A stretch of DNA of 35,045 nt from Priapulus caudatus (Eukaryota > Priapulida > Priapulimorpha > Priapulimorphida > Priapulidae): NCBI RefSeq assembly GCF_000485595.1, contig NW_014577129.1:633922-668966 (forward strand). Direction: 5' to 3'. The notes beneath the pieces were generated by a model, which did no database searches, was not told where the DNA came from, and saw only the letters and a program-made list of their open reading frames with translations. The translations under genes and the position numbers were made by a program. This document shows, in pieces, positions 1 through 10,930 of this stretch. The stretch's first letter is position 1; each line of letters begins with the position of its first letter.

Positions 1-377
1 ATAGATGGCGCCAGTGGGTTATAAATTCCGCCGCCACTCCCCCCGCCAGTAGGGATAAACATTGCATTTGTGAAGAGACGAGACCTTTTATGCCAATGTT
101 GAAACTGCAAAATTTTTAGGTTATTTCATGCAGAATTTAGCACAGAAGAATTCACCTGGCATCAGCTTTGAGAGAAGCGAATTGTCATTTGCCATTTGGT
201 CACTTTGGGGCTATGAATAAAGATTGGACGGTGAAATAATGCTGCCCCATTCAAAATAGTTCGGGATCGGAACCCCAGTTTTATGTTGAAACATTAAGTT
301 AAGCCCCTCTGTTGTAGTGAGACCGCACTGTATTTCTGTTTTCTAGATAATTTCAGCATTATAGGTACTATATATAC

Positions 378-507
378 CCGTTGGTCTGCAGGAGATAGCT
401 CTTCTTCCATCTCCTCTATTTGTTTCGTTGTCCAATGCCATTGTCTTACGGCGAAGTAGTGCAGCACAGTAACAAACTTGTTCAATTTACCGATGACCTT
501 GGCCATA
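378..507 (-). pseudogene. Left FAR copy, exon 9 (intact)
   Basis: 130 nt, no indels. Thr to Ala in MTKVI and Glu to Gln in VREWHW. Splice sites as in the right copy. Confidence 0.88.
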
Positions 508-913
508 CTGAATAATAAATACACGCACATATAAAGCTGATCTTAAAGGGAGGGGAACGTAGAACTTTATGGTGGAATTTTGTACTCATATCTCTTGATT
601 TAACTGCTCAGCAACTAGAATCAAATAATACACAATTTATAGTAATACACGTTCTGGAGTTTCGATTCGTATTATGAATCGTACATGTGATCACTGTTTA
701 ATAATCATAACCCCAATCACCAGGTTTTTGTAATACAACAATTTGTAAATTGTATATAGGCCTATATATCTATATATCTATCTATATATATATATCACTG
801 CGATTTATTTCAGCTATAGCCATGATCAGAAGACTATCAATAGAGCATAATAATGTCAACGTAAGTCACTATCGTAGCAACTACGTAATATAAAATAAGG
901 AGAAATAGCATGC

Positions 914-1003
914 CTCGATTTCTTTCCTCGCAGTCTTGACACTTGGTCGAGTATGATCGCAGGCGCGTCATGGAACAGCCTCGACATGACGTGAAATAGA
1001 GAG
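914..1003 (-). pseudogene. Left FAR copy, exon 8 (intact, GC donor)
   Basis: 90 nt, two substitutions from the right copy (one gives Gln to His). The same AG|GCATGC donor is kept, which supports the GC-AG reading. Confidence 0.82.
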
Positions 1004-1474
1004 CTGCGTATGGAAAGCAAGAGTGCAAATCAAATGGCGAGAAAACACAAGTATAGCGCCATATACGCATATGACTATAGTCTTGTATGAAAATTGATAT
1101 TAATTGGTACCCAATTGTTATACTGAAATATGGAGTGTAAAAAAAAATATTGCATCGGCAAAATAAAAGGTCATTCTGTATACGATAAATGAGAGTTCGT
1201 GTCAAAGGCGCCATTAATCTCAGCGGCACTTGGGTCGTTTCAGTAAAATGGTCTTAAAAATTCAAATCGTATTTACTTCCAACGTATTAATGAGTGTGTG
1301 CTCTCTATCGCCCAATAGTTCCGCGCAAATGCCGTTCCAATATTTCTCTGTCCAGACAATCTACTGAACGCATGCCACTGGTGCAGAAACTCGCCGAAAA
1401 CGACATATACAATCTGCCCTAGAAAGATAGAAACGTATCTTCCGCACACCATGCACGGTAACGCACACTACTAC

Positions 1475-1561
1475 AAAGATAGCAACCATGGTAGACGTAG
1501 GCAATCTCACTAGATCCTTGACAGGGCTGAGTTGTGCATCATGGTATACCGATATTTTCTT
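1475..1561 (-). pseudogene. Left FAR copy, exon 7 (indels)
   Basis: 87 nt against 82. The start AAGAAAATATC has extra A bases and further one-base insertions follow. The donor reads GTAGTAG instead of GTAAGTAG. Confidence 0.75.
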
Positions 1562-1864
1562 CTAAATAAGCACTAGTATTCAACAATATTAACAAACAGT
1601 CAGTAAGAAAGCAAGGATGCATTGATGTATATTAAGCATTTAAATAATTGCATTCGCAAAACATAAACGAGATGTAATTATATATTATTAATAATCTTAA
1701 ACGCATTCCATTGATATATTAATTAATCAATCTTTATGCTCATGTGCTTTGATAGACTATTTGTCTCTGAGCTATTTCCTATATCTAGTTATTAAATGCA
1801 TGTATTTGCTTCCATACACAGCGCGTATCATATGTTATTATAGTTTACAATAATTGTTACGCAC

Positions 1865-2055
1865 TAAACTCGCGCAGGTCATGCCGGTGGCACCCCCGGA
1901 TCTGCTGCTGTGTAGATGGGAATCGTGAGGCGTGGGGCTCGCTGGTGCCAGCCACTAGCCGCGCTGCAATGTATGCAGTTCGACAGACCATCCACAGGCA
2001 CATATCGATTCTTTAGTAGTATACCACACACTCACTCGTAAATACCCTTGCAAAC
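1865..2055 (-). pseudogene. Left FAR copy, exon 6 (heavily altered)
   Basis: 191 nt against 190, with many small indels and substitutions. The VPVD region is disrupted (TGTGCCTGTGGATGG on the coding strand). The donor A|GTGCGT is retained. Confidence 0.75.
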
Positions 2056-2573
2056 CTGCAGTTACTTCTTTTATTATGTAAATTCATGTTGTGAATGGAC
2101 AGCTTACTGACTTTAATGTTCATATTAATCCGCTCACCTCTCTTCCTCGCAACCTTCCTCCCTCCCTCTCCAACCTTCCTAGTCCCTCCTCCTCAATCCT
2201 CGGCTGCGCTTCTTCACACATCATCGCTCGCCGCGGCTCTCACAACCTCTCTCTCCCCTCCTCTCGTCTCTCTCGCCTCGTCTTGTCGTTTCCTCAACAC
2301 AGCGCCATCATTTAGTTCCATAACTATTCTGGGCCGATTTTGCAGTATTTACCTTGTTGAATAATTTCATATAAATCATTGGTTGGTTTATTCATACACC
2401 TTGACAAGGGTATAAATCTAACTTCAACGATAGATATGCATAGAAGAGATAGAATTATGTTTATTCGAACTCGTCCTATTTGGAACAACGTAACGCAAAA
2501 TGATAGACATCTAATGAGTCCGGCGGATGACCCTATCGATATCTAATCAACTACGCTCGTCGATGCCCTTAAC

Positions 2574-2802
2574 CAAGATGAGAAGCTTCCGCTCAAGTGA
2601 GCCATCGACTCTATCCAGCCACTTTATAGGTCGTCCTTCCACGTGGAGGTCACCAGGTTGGCCTGACGATAGCTATCGGGAAGGTCACTCGCCTCGTCCG
2701 CCAACACGCATTCTGCCATGTGTTTTGTGTAGACGTAGGTGTTTGGTGCGTCGCAAAAGAGCTCTGGGGTACACGTTTCCGCTGCCGCGTCGTCGCATGT
2801 CC
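2574..2802 (-). pseudogene. Left FAR copy, exon 5 (several indels)
   Basis: 229 nt against 226. Single-base changes in short homopolymers include GGAAACG for GGAACG and CTTCCCG for CTTCCG. The donor reads GTTAAG instead of GTAAGG. The YVYTKHMAE stretch itself is unchanged. Confidence 0.82.
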
Positions 2803-2980
2803 CTGCATGGAAAAGAAAATATCTATTGTATCAATTATACGAATGTGAGATGGTATGGTATGGCGATGGAATTATTGTGGAATAATCGCATTAACTAATG
2901 CATTGTGTATGTGCAATGCTAATATTGTAAATTGTGAGAAAATACCGCACCAGCCCAGCGCATACTACTACAACTGCCTC

Positions 2981-3014
2981 CAGCAGCAGGCGCACAGCAA
3001 CAGCACAACAGCAG

Positions 3015-3046
<32 letters not shown>

Positions 3047-3108
3047 GCAACAACAGCAGCAGCAACAACGACAACAAAACCACCAGCAGCAACAGCAGCA
3101 ACATCAGT

Positions 3109-3142
<34 letters not shown>

Positions 3143-3166
3143 GCAGCAGCGGGCAGCAGGCAGCAG
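2981..3166. repeat. CAG/CAA trinucleotide tract, left intron 4
   Basis: About 60 triplets of CAG with CAA interruptions. Poly-Ala and poly-Ser frames through it are not genes. It lies between exons 4 and 5. Confidence 0.88.
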
Positions 3167-3201
3167 AGAAGTACTAGTGCAAGCCATTAATAAGAGCTTA
3201 C

Positions 3202-3310
3202 AGAACAGTGGCGATGACGTCATTATAGTCTCCCTTGAATTCGTAGAATTTCTGCTTACTATGACTTCAAGGCTTGGTCGACAAATGCTGTAGAAGTGTG
3301 AAGCGATGGC
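3202..3310 (-). pseudogene. Left FAR copy, exon 4 (frameshifted)
   Basis: 109 nt against 107. There is an extra base after GCCATCG, one base lost near the RPN codons, and two extra bases after GTCATAG. The STA motif is out of frame. Confidence 0.82.
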
Positions 3311-3744
3311 CTGCAATGTACGCGATCAATTATAACACATATTTGCATATTAATTTATTTGCACGATATATCATTATTATACATCATAAGGTAACAACCA
3401 AATACATACACCACTGTACAAGCAGTGACTATCACCCAGTGTGATATCTGGGATCAGTCGTCACTCACAGATATTTGTTTCGTTCAGTGCCGAGTCGATT
3501 GTTAATTAATGTCACTGTCACGGTTTTCTGGTAATAAATTTCTTCATTTTGAAATGAACCTAAATTCTATCTGAACAATTTTTTTGTTCTGGATTCAACG
3601 CTCTGATAATACCGTTTTTCTACTGACTTGTGATTTCCCTTAGGCAATAGCTCAACGATCACGGTTGGTCATACGGGATTTTATTAGCATCTTTAATCTA
3701 TTATTATAATTATCTCAATTTGTGTATACTGATAAGAACATACA

Positions 3745-3900
3745 CGAACGCGCACGACGCATCACACAAATACGCCGCGAGCCGCACACGCTGACACGTA
3801 GACGCACACGCAATCGCACACGCGAGCATGTATGTACCATACTATAACAGATATGCATAATATTATGTACACGCACGCACCACACACAGTCACACACACT
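3745..3900. repeat. ACGC/CA-rich microsatellite, left intron 3
   Basis: Imperfect CACACG repeats flanking the MITE; counterpart of 13200-13330. Confidence 0.75.
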
Positions 3901-3901
3901 T

Positions 3902-4106
3902 AAGCGAGGCTTATGTCGGGCTTGCGAGCCGACTCGGACAGGAAGCAACTGGATTTCGAGCAACTGGCAAGCGATCGGCAGCGATAGTTGCGTCCAGTTG
4001 CCCACTGTTCTATGCCGAAGCAACTAGTGGGGGCCCTGCAGTCGCAGTGAATTACAGCAGTTGCTCTCTAGTCGAGTCGGCTCGCAGCCCCGACATAAGC
4101 CCCTTT
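3902..4106. mobile_element. MITE-like element, FAR intron 3 (left copy)
   Basis: Same element as at 12995-13196, in the mirrored position with small differences. It therefore inserted before the duplication, or was copied with it. Confidence 0.7.
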
Positions 4107-4111
4107 ACATT

Positions 4112-4250
4112 ACGTGAGTGTGCGCGGCGTGCGTGTGTGCGTGCGTATATGTGCATGTATGAGTGTGAGTGTGCGCGTATGTGTGCGCGTGCGCGTGTGT
4201 GTTTGCGCGCGCGCGTGTGTGTACGCGCGTGAAGCGTGTGCATGTGCGTA
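4112..4250. repeat. (GT/GCGT)n microsatellite, left intron 3
   Basis: Alternating purine-pyrimidine GTGCGC tract, a candidate Z-DNA former; counterpart of 12854-12986. Confidence 0.8.
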
Positions 4251-4292
4251 TCGTACACCACTTCACATAAGTGGCACCCGAAATGTTCTTAC

Positions 4293-4367
4293 CTGCAGGT
4301 GTTTGGCACTTTCTGGCAGAGCACCAGCATATCTTTAACAGCAATAACGTTGGTCGTTACTGCATTC
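4293..4367 (-). pseudogene. Left FAR copy, exon 3 (+2 frameshift)
   Basis: 75 nt against 73. Two extra C residues (CTCTGCCAG and GTGCCAAAC on the coding strand) shift the frame. Splice sites TTTAG and GTAAG are retained. Confidence 0.85.
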
Positions 4368-4579
4368 CTAAATAATTAAAGAATTCATTAACGTGGAAAT
4401 AGCATCGTATTGTTACATAGAACATGCATGTGCTGGAGGAAACAGTTCAATCAATGAATGTATCTGTCTGTAGTGGCCCTGTATAACTATTTATAATGCT
4501 TCACACGGTGAATGACGTTGTGATAATGTTAGTATATATTATATATATATATAATATTATATATCGGTATCAGGACAAA

Positions 4580-4913
4580 TAACCCCCGGACAATCACCCC
4601 CCCCGACAATTACCCGCCAGACATTTACCCCCATGCCATCACACCCCGGAAAATTACCCCCGGACAATCACCCCCGGACAATTACCACCCGGAGCATTTA
4701 CCCCCGCGACATTTACCCCCCGGACCAATCACCACCCGGACATTTACCCCCTGACATTTACCCCCGACAATTATCCCCGGACATTTACCCCTCGAGCAAC
4801 TCACCCCCGGACAATTACCCTCCGACATTCCGCCCGCGGACCATTTACCCCCGGAACAATTTACCGCCCCGGACAATTACCCCCCAGACATTGGGATTAC
4901 CCCCGGACATTTA
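4580..4913. repeat. CCCCCGGACA(A/T)TTAC minisatellite
   Basis: About 20 imperfect units of 14-17 bp, alternating ACAATTAC and ACATTTAC variants. Open frames through it are repeat artefacts. Confidence 0.85.
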
Positions 4914-5586
4914 AAGGAGGAGTTAGAGGACACGGAGAAGGTAGTGGAGGAGAAAGAATAGGAGGGGGAGAGGAAGGAGTAAGAAGAAGGTAAAGGAGGT
5001 GCAGTGGTGGTTGGGAGAGGAGGCAGAGAGAAGATGTAATGGAGGAAGGAAAAGAGGAGGAGGTAGAGGCGCCCTCCTCTCACTCCCCCTCCTCCACCTC
5101 GCTCACCTCTTCCTCGCCTCTTCCTCTTTCCTCCTCCTCCTCTCCTCCTCCTCCTCCTCTCCTCCTCCACCTTCTCCCCTCCTCACTCTTCCCACCCTCT
5201 TCCTCCCCGTACGCAGCTCATCTTCTCCTCCCTCCTCTCCTCTCTTCCTACACCTCCTCTCCTCCTCGCGCCTCTCCTCCCCACCTGGCCCCTCCGTCAC
5301 CTCTCCTTCTCTACCTCCTCTCAATCATTCCACCCTCCTCTTCCCACCACCGCCCGCCCCCCCCTGCTCACCACCCCTACCCGTTCTCCCCTCCTCCTTC
5401 TCACCTTTGCTACCTCCTGTCCCTCCCTACCTCCTCCTCCTCCTCCTGACACTCCTACTCCTCTCTCCTCTGCCTCCTCCTTCTCCACGCTTCTCCCCTC
5501 CTTCTCCTCCTCCTTCACCTTCTCCCCCTCCTCCTCCCCACCACTTCTCCCCACTCCTCTCACTGCTCTCCTCCAGCCTCCTCTAC
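4912..5586. repeat. Purine tract followed by long pyrimidine tract
   Basis: AGGAGG-type purine run to about 5069, then about 515 bp of CCTCCT-type pyrimidine. Mirror and triplex-prone composition; long open frames rich in Ser/Pro/Leu or Glu/Arg here are not genes. Confidence 0.85.
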
Positions 5587-5729
5587 TTCATGCATGGGGG
5601 TAAATCCGGGGTAATTGTCTTGGGGGTGATTGTGCCCGGGGGGTATTTGTCCTAGAACCATAATACCATACATATATATGATATAATATATATAGTATTG
5701 GGTACATCCCAGTAATACTAACTGAGTAC

Positions 5730-5905
5730 CTGAGAGGCTCGATGAAGTTGATCGAAGCTGCGACGTGAAGAATGACGTTGATTTTGTCAGTTAGCAGCTC
5801 GTAGTCACTGTCGGACAGGCCGAGCCGTGGTTCACTCACATCTCCGCCGATGATGTGTAGTTTCTCAACGATATCAGGGTTTTCATTCTTTACAGCGTTA
5901 AACAG
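5730..5905 (-). pseudogene. Left FAR copy, exon 2 (intact, mosaic divergence)
   Basis: 176 nt without indels. About 15 substitutions fall in the first half and one in the second half relative to the right copy. It reads HIIGGDVSEPRLGLS, arguably closer to the FAR consensus than the right copy. Confidence 0.88.
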
Positions 5906-5914
5906 CTGCCAAAT

Positions 5915-6424
5915 GTGAAACGACCCCGTTACGACCTATTTGAATGGCTATTGCATCTTCTGCTTACTCTAGTACACAAGACCAGTTTTTGTCATCATCT
6001 TAATCATATTTATAGTCTGTCACTATCATAATATTTCGTGAAGACGCTCGCTCAGTCAAACATTACAGGTATGAAAGCGCCAGTCTCACAACCTGCAGCA
6101 TAAACTCATTCATAGATCAATATCTACAACTCTCGAAAATTATAAGACTGATAGTAAGCAATCTGAACCAGTAAACATAGTATCTGTGCGACACTAAAAA
6201 CTTTTTGTTTGAACAAAGAGTTTTTACAGATAATAAATATATTCGCCATATTTAAGCGGCTGCGAATCATATAGATCTTAATTTCTATTATGGATTCAAT
6301 GAATTAATACCTGTTAGATGGCTGTATTAAACAGTTCGAGTAGCAAACTGATCTTCTCAAATACATGCGTTTATCGATCAAGCTAATTCAAAATTACCAC
6401 ATGCAAGATATCATTGTTTTAACA
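5915..6424. other. Left FAR intron 1 interior, unrelated to the right copy
   Basis: After about 90 bp of shared sequence past the donor, the left intron turns into AT-rich unique DNA. No open frame or repeat recognised. Confidence 0.65.
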
Positions 6425-6514
6425 AGCAGCGATGGCGTACGGCGATACTGGGGAGGGTTGCATCACCATTAGCATCATCGGTACACCGACACCCTCCGTA
6501 CTAGCGCTACTCAC

Positions 6515-6718
6515 ATCAGACTCGAGAACTTTCTGCAGTCGTTCCTCTGGCGTCTTATCGCGCTTTGGTCGCATCAGAAGGTAGAGTCCTCCGACGTCGG
6601 GGCAGGTTCTCAGCAGCTTCTCTATTACGCATTTCCCAATGAAGCCCGATCCACCGGTGATGAACACGTTCTTACCGGCGTAGAATTGCGCGATCGACGG
6701 ACGCATTTCACCTGCCAT
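6515..6718 (-). pseudogene. Left FAR copy, exon 1 (intact)
   Basis: A 204-nt exon with about four substitutions from right exon 1 (Lys4 to Glu and Asn41 to Asp are visible). TGGSGFIGK and the GTGAGT donor are retained. The open frame extending upstream of this ATG is not conserved in the right copy and is not coding. Confidence 0.88.
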
Positions 6719-8833
6719 GACGACTGAGTCTATGCTGTAATATGTGTCGCAGGGACAAGTGATCGGTTGTTCACAGCGCGAGTTTTTGACGGACCCGCGA
6801 CGGTCGCGCCCAGTGTTTTTATTAGACACTAATTTTTTGGATAAAAAGATCACTGTTCGTTTCGCGCAAGCTCGGTAAGCCGCTGTGCACACTATGCCTA
6901 TTCCTTTAAGACACTATATAGATATTATAATATACGTAGATGGGTAGGTTTCTATATTGCGGGAATTGTGCTCATTCGACAACGGCTCGCACAGCTGGTC
7001 AATCAATGGGACGAACTTGCATCCAGCGCTCTTTTTTTGTCGCGAATAAAGACCTTTTCGCATTTATATAGCTTAGTGGGTCGCATCGTGCGTGTACATT
7101 ACGCCCGACTCGCTGTTTGCCGACGTAATCAGAAATCACGATTCGTCCCCTGCCAGTAAGCGTTGAGCCAGGATGGACCATGCGTGGATGATTCGACAGG
7201 TGTGTATAGTGACCTCAAAACGACGTGTTTGACTAATACTAGTCGTGTTATCTAAGTAAACGCAGGTATGTATTGGATTAGGCGCATATAGGATGTAGGA
7301 AAACTGGCCACAATGTCATTGGTATCCAGAAAACAGACCGTAGGCAGATTGGTCACACGGCAATTTACTTATAAATAGGTCACCTTTAAAACGGATGCAA
7401 ATAACCAAACAATTAAGTTAATGCGGGGGTTAAAGATATATAATTTTAGAAATTTTATATCAAATAATTCCCTCTCCTCTCTTCCCTCCTGATCCAACAC
7501 CATTCCGTTGCGTCTTGCAGTAAATTTAGTTTTAGTGGTTACTCTGTTGTATTCGAATATAGGGGTACATGACAGTTGTGTCTGAGCGTTAACCGGCGCA
7601 CCTGTATTTGACTCCATATTGTACCGTTTACCAATTTTTGGAGCGGATTTTCTCTCCGATTCAGAACTCTGATCTTTTTATATAGTAGATCAAATTTGGT
7701 ACCTATACACATTCGGTTTGCATTTTAAATCATGCAAATATTGATATCGCAGTAAGGCGAGGGAAAGACTTCTGGGGTTCGTTATCAATAACAAAAATCT
7801 TCAAACTCTTCAGAAAAACAAAGGTCTTCACATTAGTCTTCACGTTAACTTTTTCTTTCAGATCGGATCTTTATACAGTGCCTATAAAAAACTCGCAACT
7901 TTACCATGTTTCCGGCAACTGTCTATGAGAAAATTGTGTTGAATGTTGGTGTGTAGTAATGTGTTGTGTGAGAAAAATGTTAATGTAGTCGGGAAACCAC
8001 AACTACACAGGTGAATGCACTAGATTCATAGTAAAGCTGTAAAAACTCAAGAATGACACAAAAAAAGTCAGAAATAACGCACAATAATATTTGATCAATG
8101 TAATCAATATTTCAATCAAAAGGTTCTCTTTCGGGACCAATTCAAACATTGCCGTTTCTAACACAAATCCCTATAGCCGCACAACCATACTCGATCGGTT
8201 AGATCATGCTGTCTACTCTCTACTCTGTTTCTCTCCTCCCTGAAATCGACACGCGCTCTCACCTTTATATGTGAGCTCCCCGAACAGATCGTCTCTGCTT
8301 CTTTCACGTGACGTAGTTTTTCCACCGCATCATCACCGAATTCGGTACCAAACGAGCAAGTACATCTTTCTCGCATCTGCGCAGTTTGTCTAAAGTAACA
8401 GAATACACTTGGCCTGTGGTTATTCTTGACCAGATGAGAGCCAAGCATTGCTACTATCATATGCAGCTACATTTATGTGAACTACATGCTTACATTAAGA
8501 TTAACATTAAGACAAATTTTGTTTCTTTCTGGCTGATATACCTGCAGCGTTATAGAAACCTAAACGCCTAGTCAAGTTCATTATTTATTTCAGCACTGCT
8601 TACGATAACAGCTGGCATTTATCATCGGATTTGATATCGACTTTGACTTTTGTCTGGGTGGAAAATGTGTGAAAAAGAATCTTGAAATAGAATGTACACT
8701 TGACTTTTGCGCACGTGAACGATGGCCAGACATGACGCAAAATCTTAAATAAATACGTACCTGCATTATCGATATAGATACAACCCAGTGGTGAATAATG
8801 AGATTATTCACGTCTGATAATGCGCGTCATCGC

Positions 8834-8898
8834 CTGCGTGCGTGCGTGCGTGCGAGCGTGCGTGCGTGCGTGCAGGCGTGCGTGCGTGCGTGCAGGCG
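8834..8898. repeat. (GTGC)n microsatellite
   Basis: CGTGCGTGCG repeats with a few GCAGGC interruptions in the spacer. Confidence 0.85.
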
Positions 8899-9252
8899 AG
8901 CGTTGGCCTATGCGCGTGTGTGTGCTCAAACACACACATCACTCATTGCACATCACATCACATCACGGCATTGTTTAAGTCGCGTTCATTATTCAATGTG
9001 TAGGGGTGACCACCGCTGGGATGAGGGTGACAGCAAGACTCTTTCTAGGAATTGTGAAAAAGCTGCAAAAGGGTTGTAACCTGCTTTGCCACTCAATTAC
9101 ATAATTTAACCTATGCATCAGGTGACGTTTTGTAGCCGCGCGGCCATGTAAAAAAATTAACATTGTTAGTCCAACAAAGGGGGGTAGCTAGCCACCCAAT
9201 CCACTCACCCCTCTAAATTCGCCACTGATGTAGTAAGCTTGTGAGTGACTGA

Positions 9253-9257
<5 letters not shown>

Positions 9258-9291
<34 letters not shown>

Positions 9292-9320
9292 CCCCTCTCG
9301 ATCTCTCTCTCTCTTTCTCT

Positions 9321-9375
<55 letters not shown>

Positions 9376-9392
9376 GCCCCCTCTCTCTCTCT
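9258..9392. repeat. (TC)n microsatellite
   Basis: CTCTCT run with TTTC and CGCCCC interruptions. Arg/Glu repeat frames on the minus strand are artefacts. Confidence 0.9.
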
Positions 9393-9926
9393 GCAATAAA
9401 AAAATGTTTGGTGAAATGATGTGTACGCAACTGCGTATCTGCACACAGCACCCCTGCTGTGATTCGGTTGCTGGTACGAAGGAGGACATCTGGAGGCGAG
9501 AGCAGGTAGAGTGCAAGGAGAGAGTAAAAAGTGAGTTGTTCAATGGGAGAGGAATAACGGTGTCTAAGGTCACATTATTTACTATAAATAGACGTGGGCT
9601 CGATTTTTTACGCTAGTCCGTGACTTCATGCTCGCGATCTTCTCGTCATTATTTATTTTGTGATATCCTGTGTTCTTGTTTTTGTTTTTGTGGTTATTGA
9701 TATTATAATGCAATTGGGATCTATCCCAAATTGAAAATTGATCAATTCCAAATTGAATTTATTCCTAATTGGAATTAAATTAAAATCTCTGTTATAGTCT
9801 GTTATATATCAGTATAGTTAACTAGTCTTCATAGCCTCCCCCCCCCCCATTTACCTACGTCTCTCTTGATTCTCTTCTTCCTCTATTAAACAACTCACAT
9901 TTTACTCTCTAACCCTTGCTCGATCG

Positions 9927-9949
9927 CGAGAGAGAGAGTGAAAGGGAGA

Positions 9950-10015
<66 letters not shown>
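9927..10015. repeat. (GA)n microsatellite
   Basis: Nearly pure GAGAGA from about 9951 onward, ending in a G run. Confidence 0.9.
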
Positions 10016-10018
<3 letters not shown>

Positions 10019-10262
10019 GGGGGGTGATACACGATGCACGTATGATATTCGATCACTCATGCACGTATTCGCGTACAATTCGACCCGCTAACGTCTTGGT
10101 AAACTTTATAGTAGTTGCTGCTTGCTCGGGATGAAAGTGTAGCCCGTGCGCAATGCTTCCCGCCCGCGAAATTATTTTTCCCACGCGAGTTCCGGATACA
10201 CCATAGATAATGTTTTGTAGGATGTGTTTGTATATAAGCGTGTGAGTCGGTTTAAAGTTAGT

Positions 10263-10307
10263 GTTAAGGTTAGGGTGGGTTAGGTTTAGGGTTAGGGTTA
10301 GGGTTAT
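10263..10307. repeat. Short TTAGGG-like interstitial repeat
   Basis: GTTAAGGTTAGGGTGGGTTAGG then three GGGTTA units. About seven degenerate units, far too short for a telomere. Confidence 0.7.
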
Positions 10308-10521
10308 GTACAAGGTGACATTTGTTTCATTGTTCATTGTTGCTTCGAGGAAGTCGAGTGAATGGAGTGCGCTAAATGGCTGTATTTCGGAACTCGCGTG
10401 GGAAAAAAAATTGTGCTTCCCGCCCCCCTTGCCACAGTCACATCACCAACACCCACCTCCCCGGCTCGCCCCATTCACATCACACCCACCTCTTCGGCGC
10501 CCCCGCTACATTTTTATCCCC

Positions 10522-10621
10522 CAACCAACCAACCTCCTGCCCGTGACGTACCACGCAATCTTCCACCACATTCACATAACCAACCAACCAACCTCCTGCC
10601 CGTGACGTACCACGCAATCTT
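10522..10621. repeat. 59-bp tandem duplication
   Basis: The block starting CAACCAACCAACCTCCTGCC and ending CACGCAATCTT occurs at 10522 and again at 10581, nearly identical. Confidence 0.9.
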
Positions 10622-10867
10622 CAACGTGAAACCGCTTCGCAGACGCCGCTGCTCCCGCAGGAACGCGCTAGCCAATATTGTCGTAATCGTGCTAGATCCC
10701 AGCTGGCCACGTTCAAAGTGCATATCCTACTATGTGATGTGATTCCTGCTATGTGAGCATCCCAGCATCCGCTGCGTGTGACATCCCACGCGCGGCCAAG
10801 TGCCAGGCGCCCGTGTCGGCGCCAGGCACCTCGCGCAATTTACTAGTGATTGCCGTACGAATAAACT

Positions 10868-10869
<2 letters not shown>

Positions 10870-10916
<47 letters not shown>

Positions 10917-10930
10917 ATATCTATATATAG
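10870..10930. repeat. (TA)n microsatellite
   Basis: ATATAT run continuing into TATATCTATATATAG. Confidence 0.9.

Larger units (their letters stand above)
4572..5653. mobile_element. Foldback element with minisatellite termini, intron 2 of left FAR copy
   Basis: Both ends carry the inverted sequence AGGACAAATA..CCCCC / GGGGG.TATTTGTCCT. The left end (about 4580-4913) is an array of roughly 15-bp units such as CCCCCGGACAATTAC; a short inverted set of the same units lies at 5592-5653. Between them a purine-rich stretch (4912-5069) meets a long pyrimidine-rich stretch (5070-5586) around GGCGCC at about 5070, so the whole can fold back. It is absent at the matching place in the right copy. No transposase is coded. 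The class is unknown. Confidence 0.7.
378..6718 (-). pseudogene. Second fatty acyl-CoA reductase copy, inverted, exons 1-9 with frameshifts
   Basis: This is the head-to-head partner of the complete FAR gene. The nine visible exons match exons 1-9 in order, including splice sites. Exons 10 and 11 would lie beyond position 1. Exons 1, 2, 8 and 9 have the same length as in the right copy and are open. Exon 3 has +2 nt, exon 4 is 109 versus 107 nt, exon 5 is 229 versus 226, exon 6 is 191 versus 190 and exon 7 is 87 versus 82, each with several single-base indels that destroy the frame. As written, the gene could not make a full FAR. It may be a real pseudogene, or a second haplotype with uncorrected read errors; the sequence alone cannot decide. 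Confidence 0.85.
1..6892 (-). repeat. Left arm of large inverted duplication
   Basis: Reverse complement of about 11587-16936; position 1 pairs with about 16936. Homology covers FAR exons 1-9 and most introns. The arm is 1.5 kb longer than its partner, mainly from the foldback element in intron 2 and a different intron 1 interior. Confidence 0.9.

Noticed and set aside
3000-5650. Possible CRISPR-like direct repeats
   Set aside because: Units are contiguous minisatellites or microsatellites without unique spacers, and the DNA is eukaryotic.
4999-5655. Open frames up to 218 aa rich in Ser, Pro and Leu
   Set aside because: They are translations of the pyrimidine tract inside the foldback element; every frame is open because stop codons need A or G patterns absent there.
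6719-6892. N-terminal extension of left FAR exon 1 (MCTAAYRAC...)
   Set aside because: The right copy has stops and no conserved reading upstream of MAGKM, and FAR proteins start close to the Rossmann fold.
9188-9573. Arg/Glu repeat open frames
   Set aside because: They are (GA)n/(TC)n microsatellite translations, as are those at 9916-10134, 11025-11374 and 11901-12425.
10263-10307. True chromosome end
   Set aside because: Only about seven degenerate units, with unique sequence on both sides.
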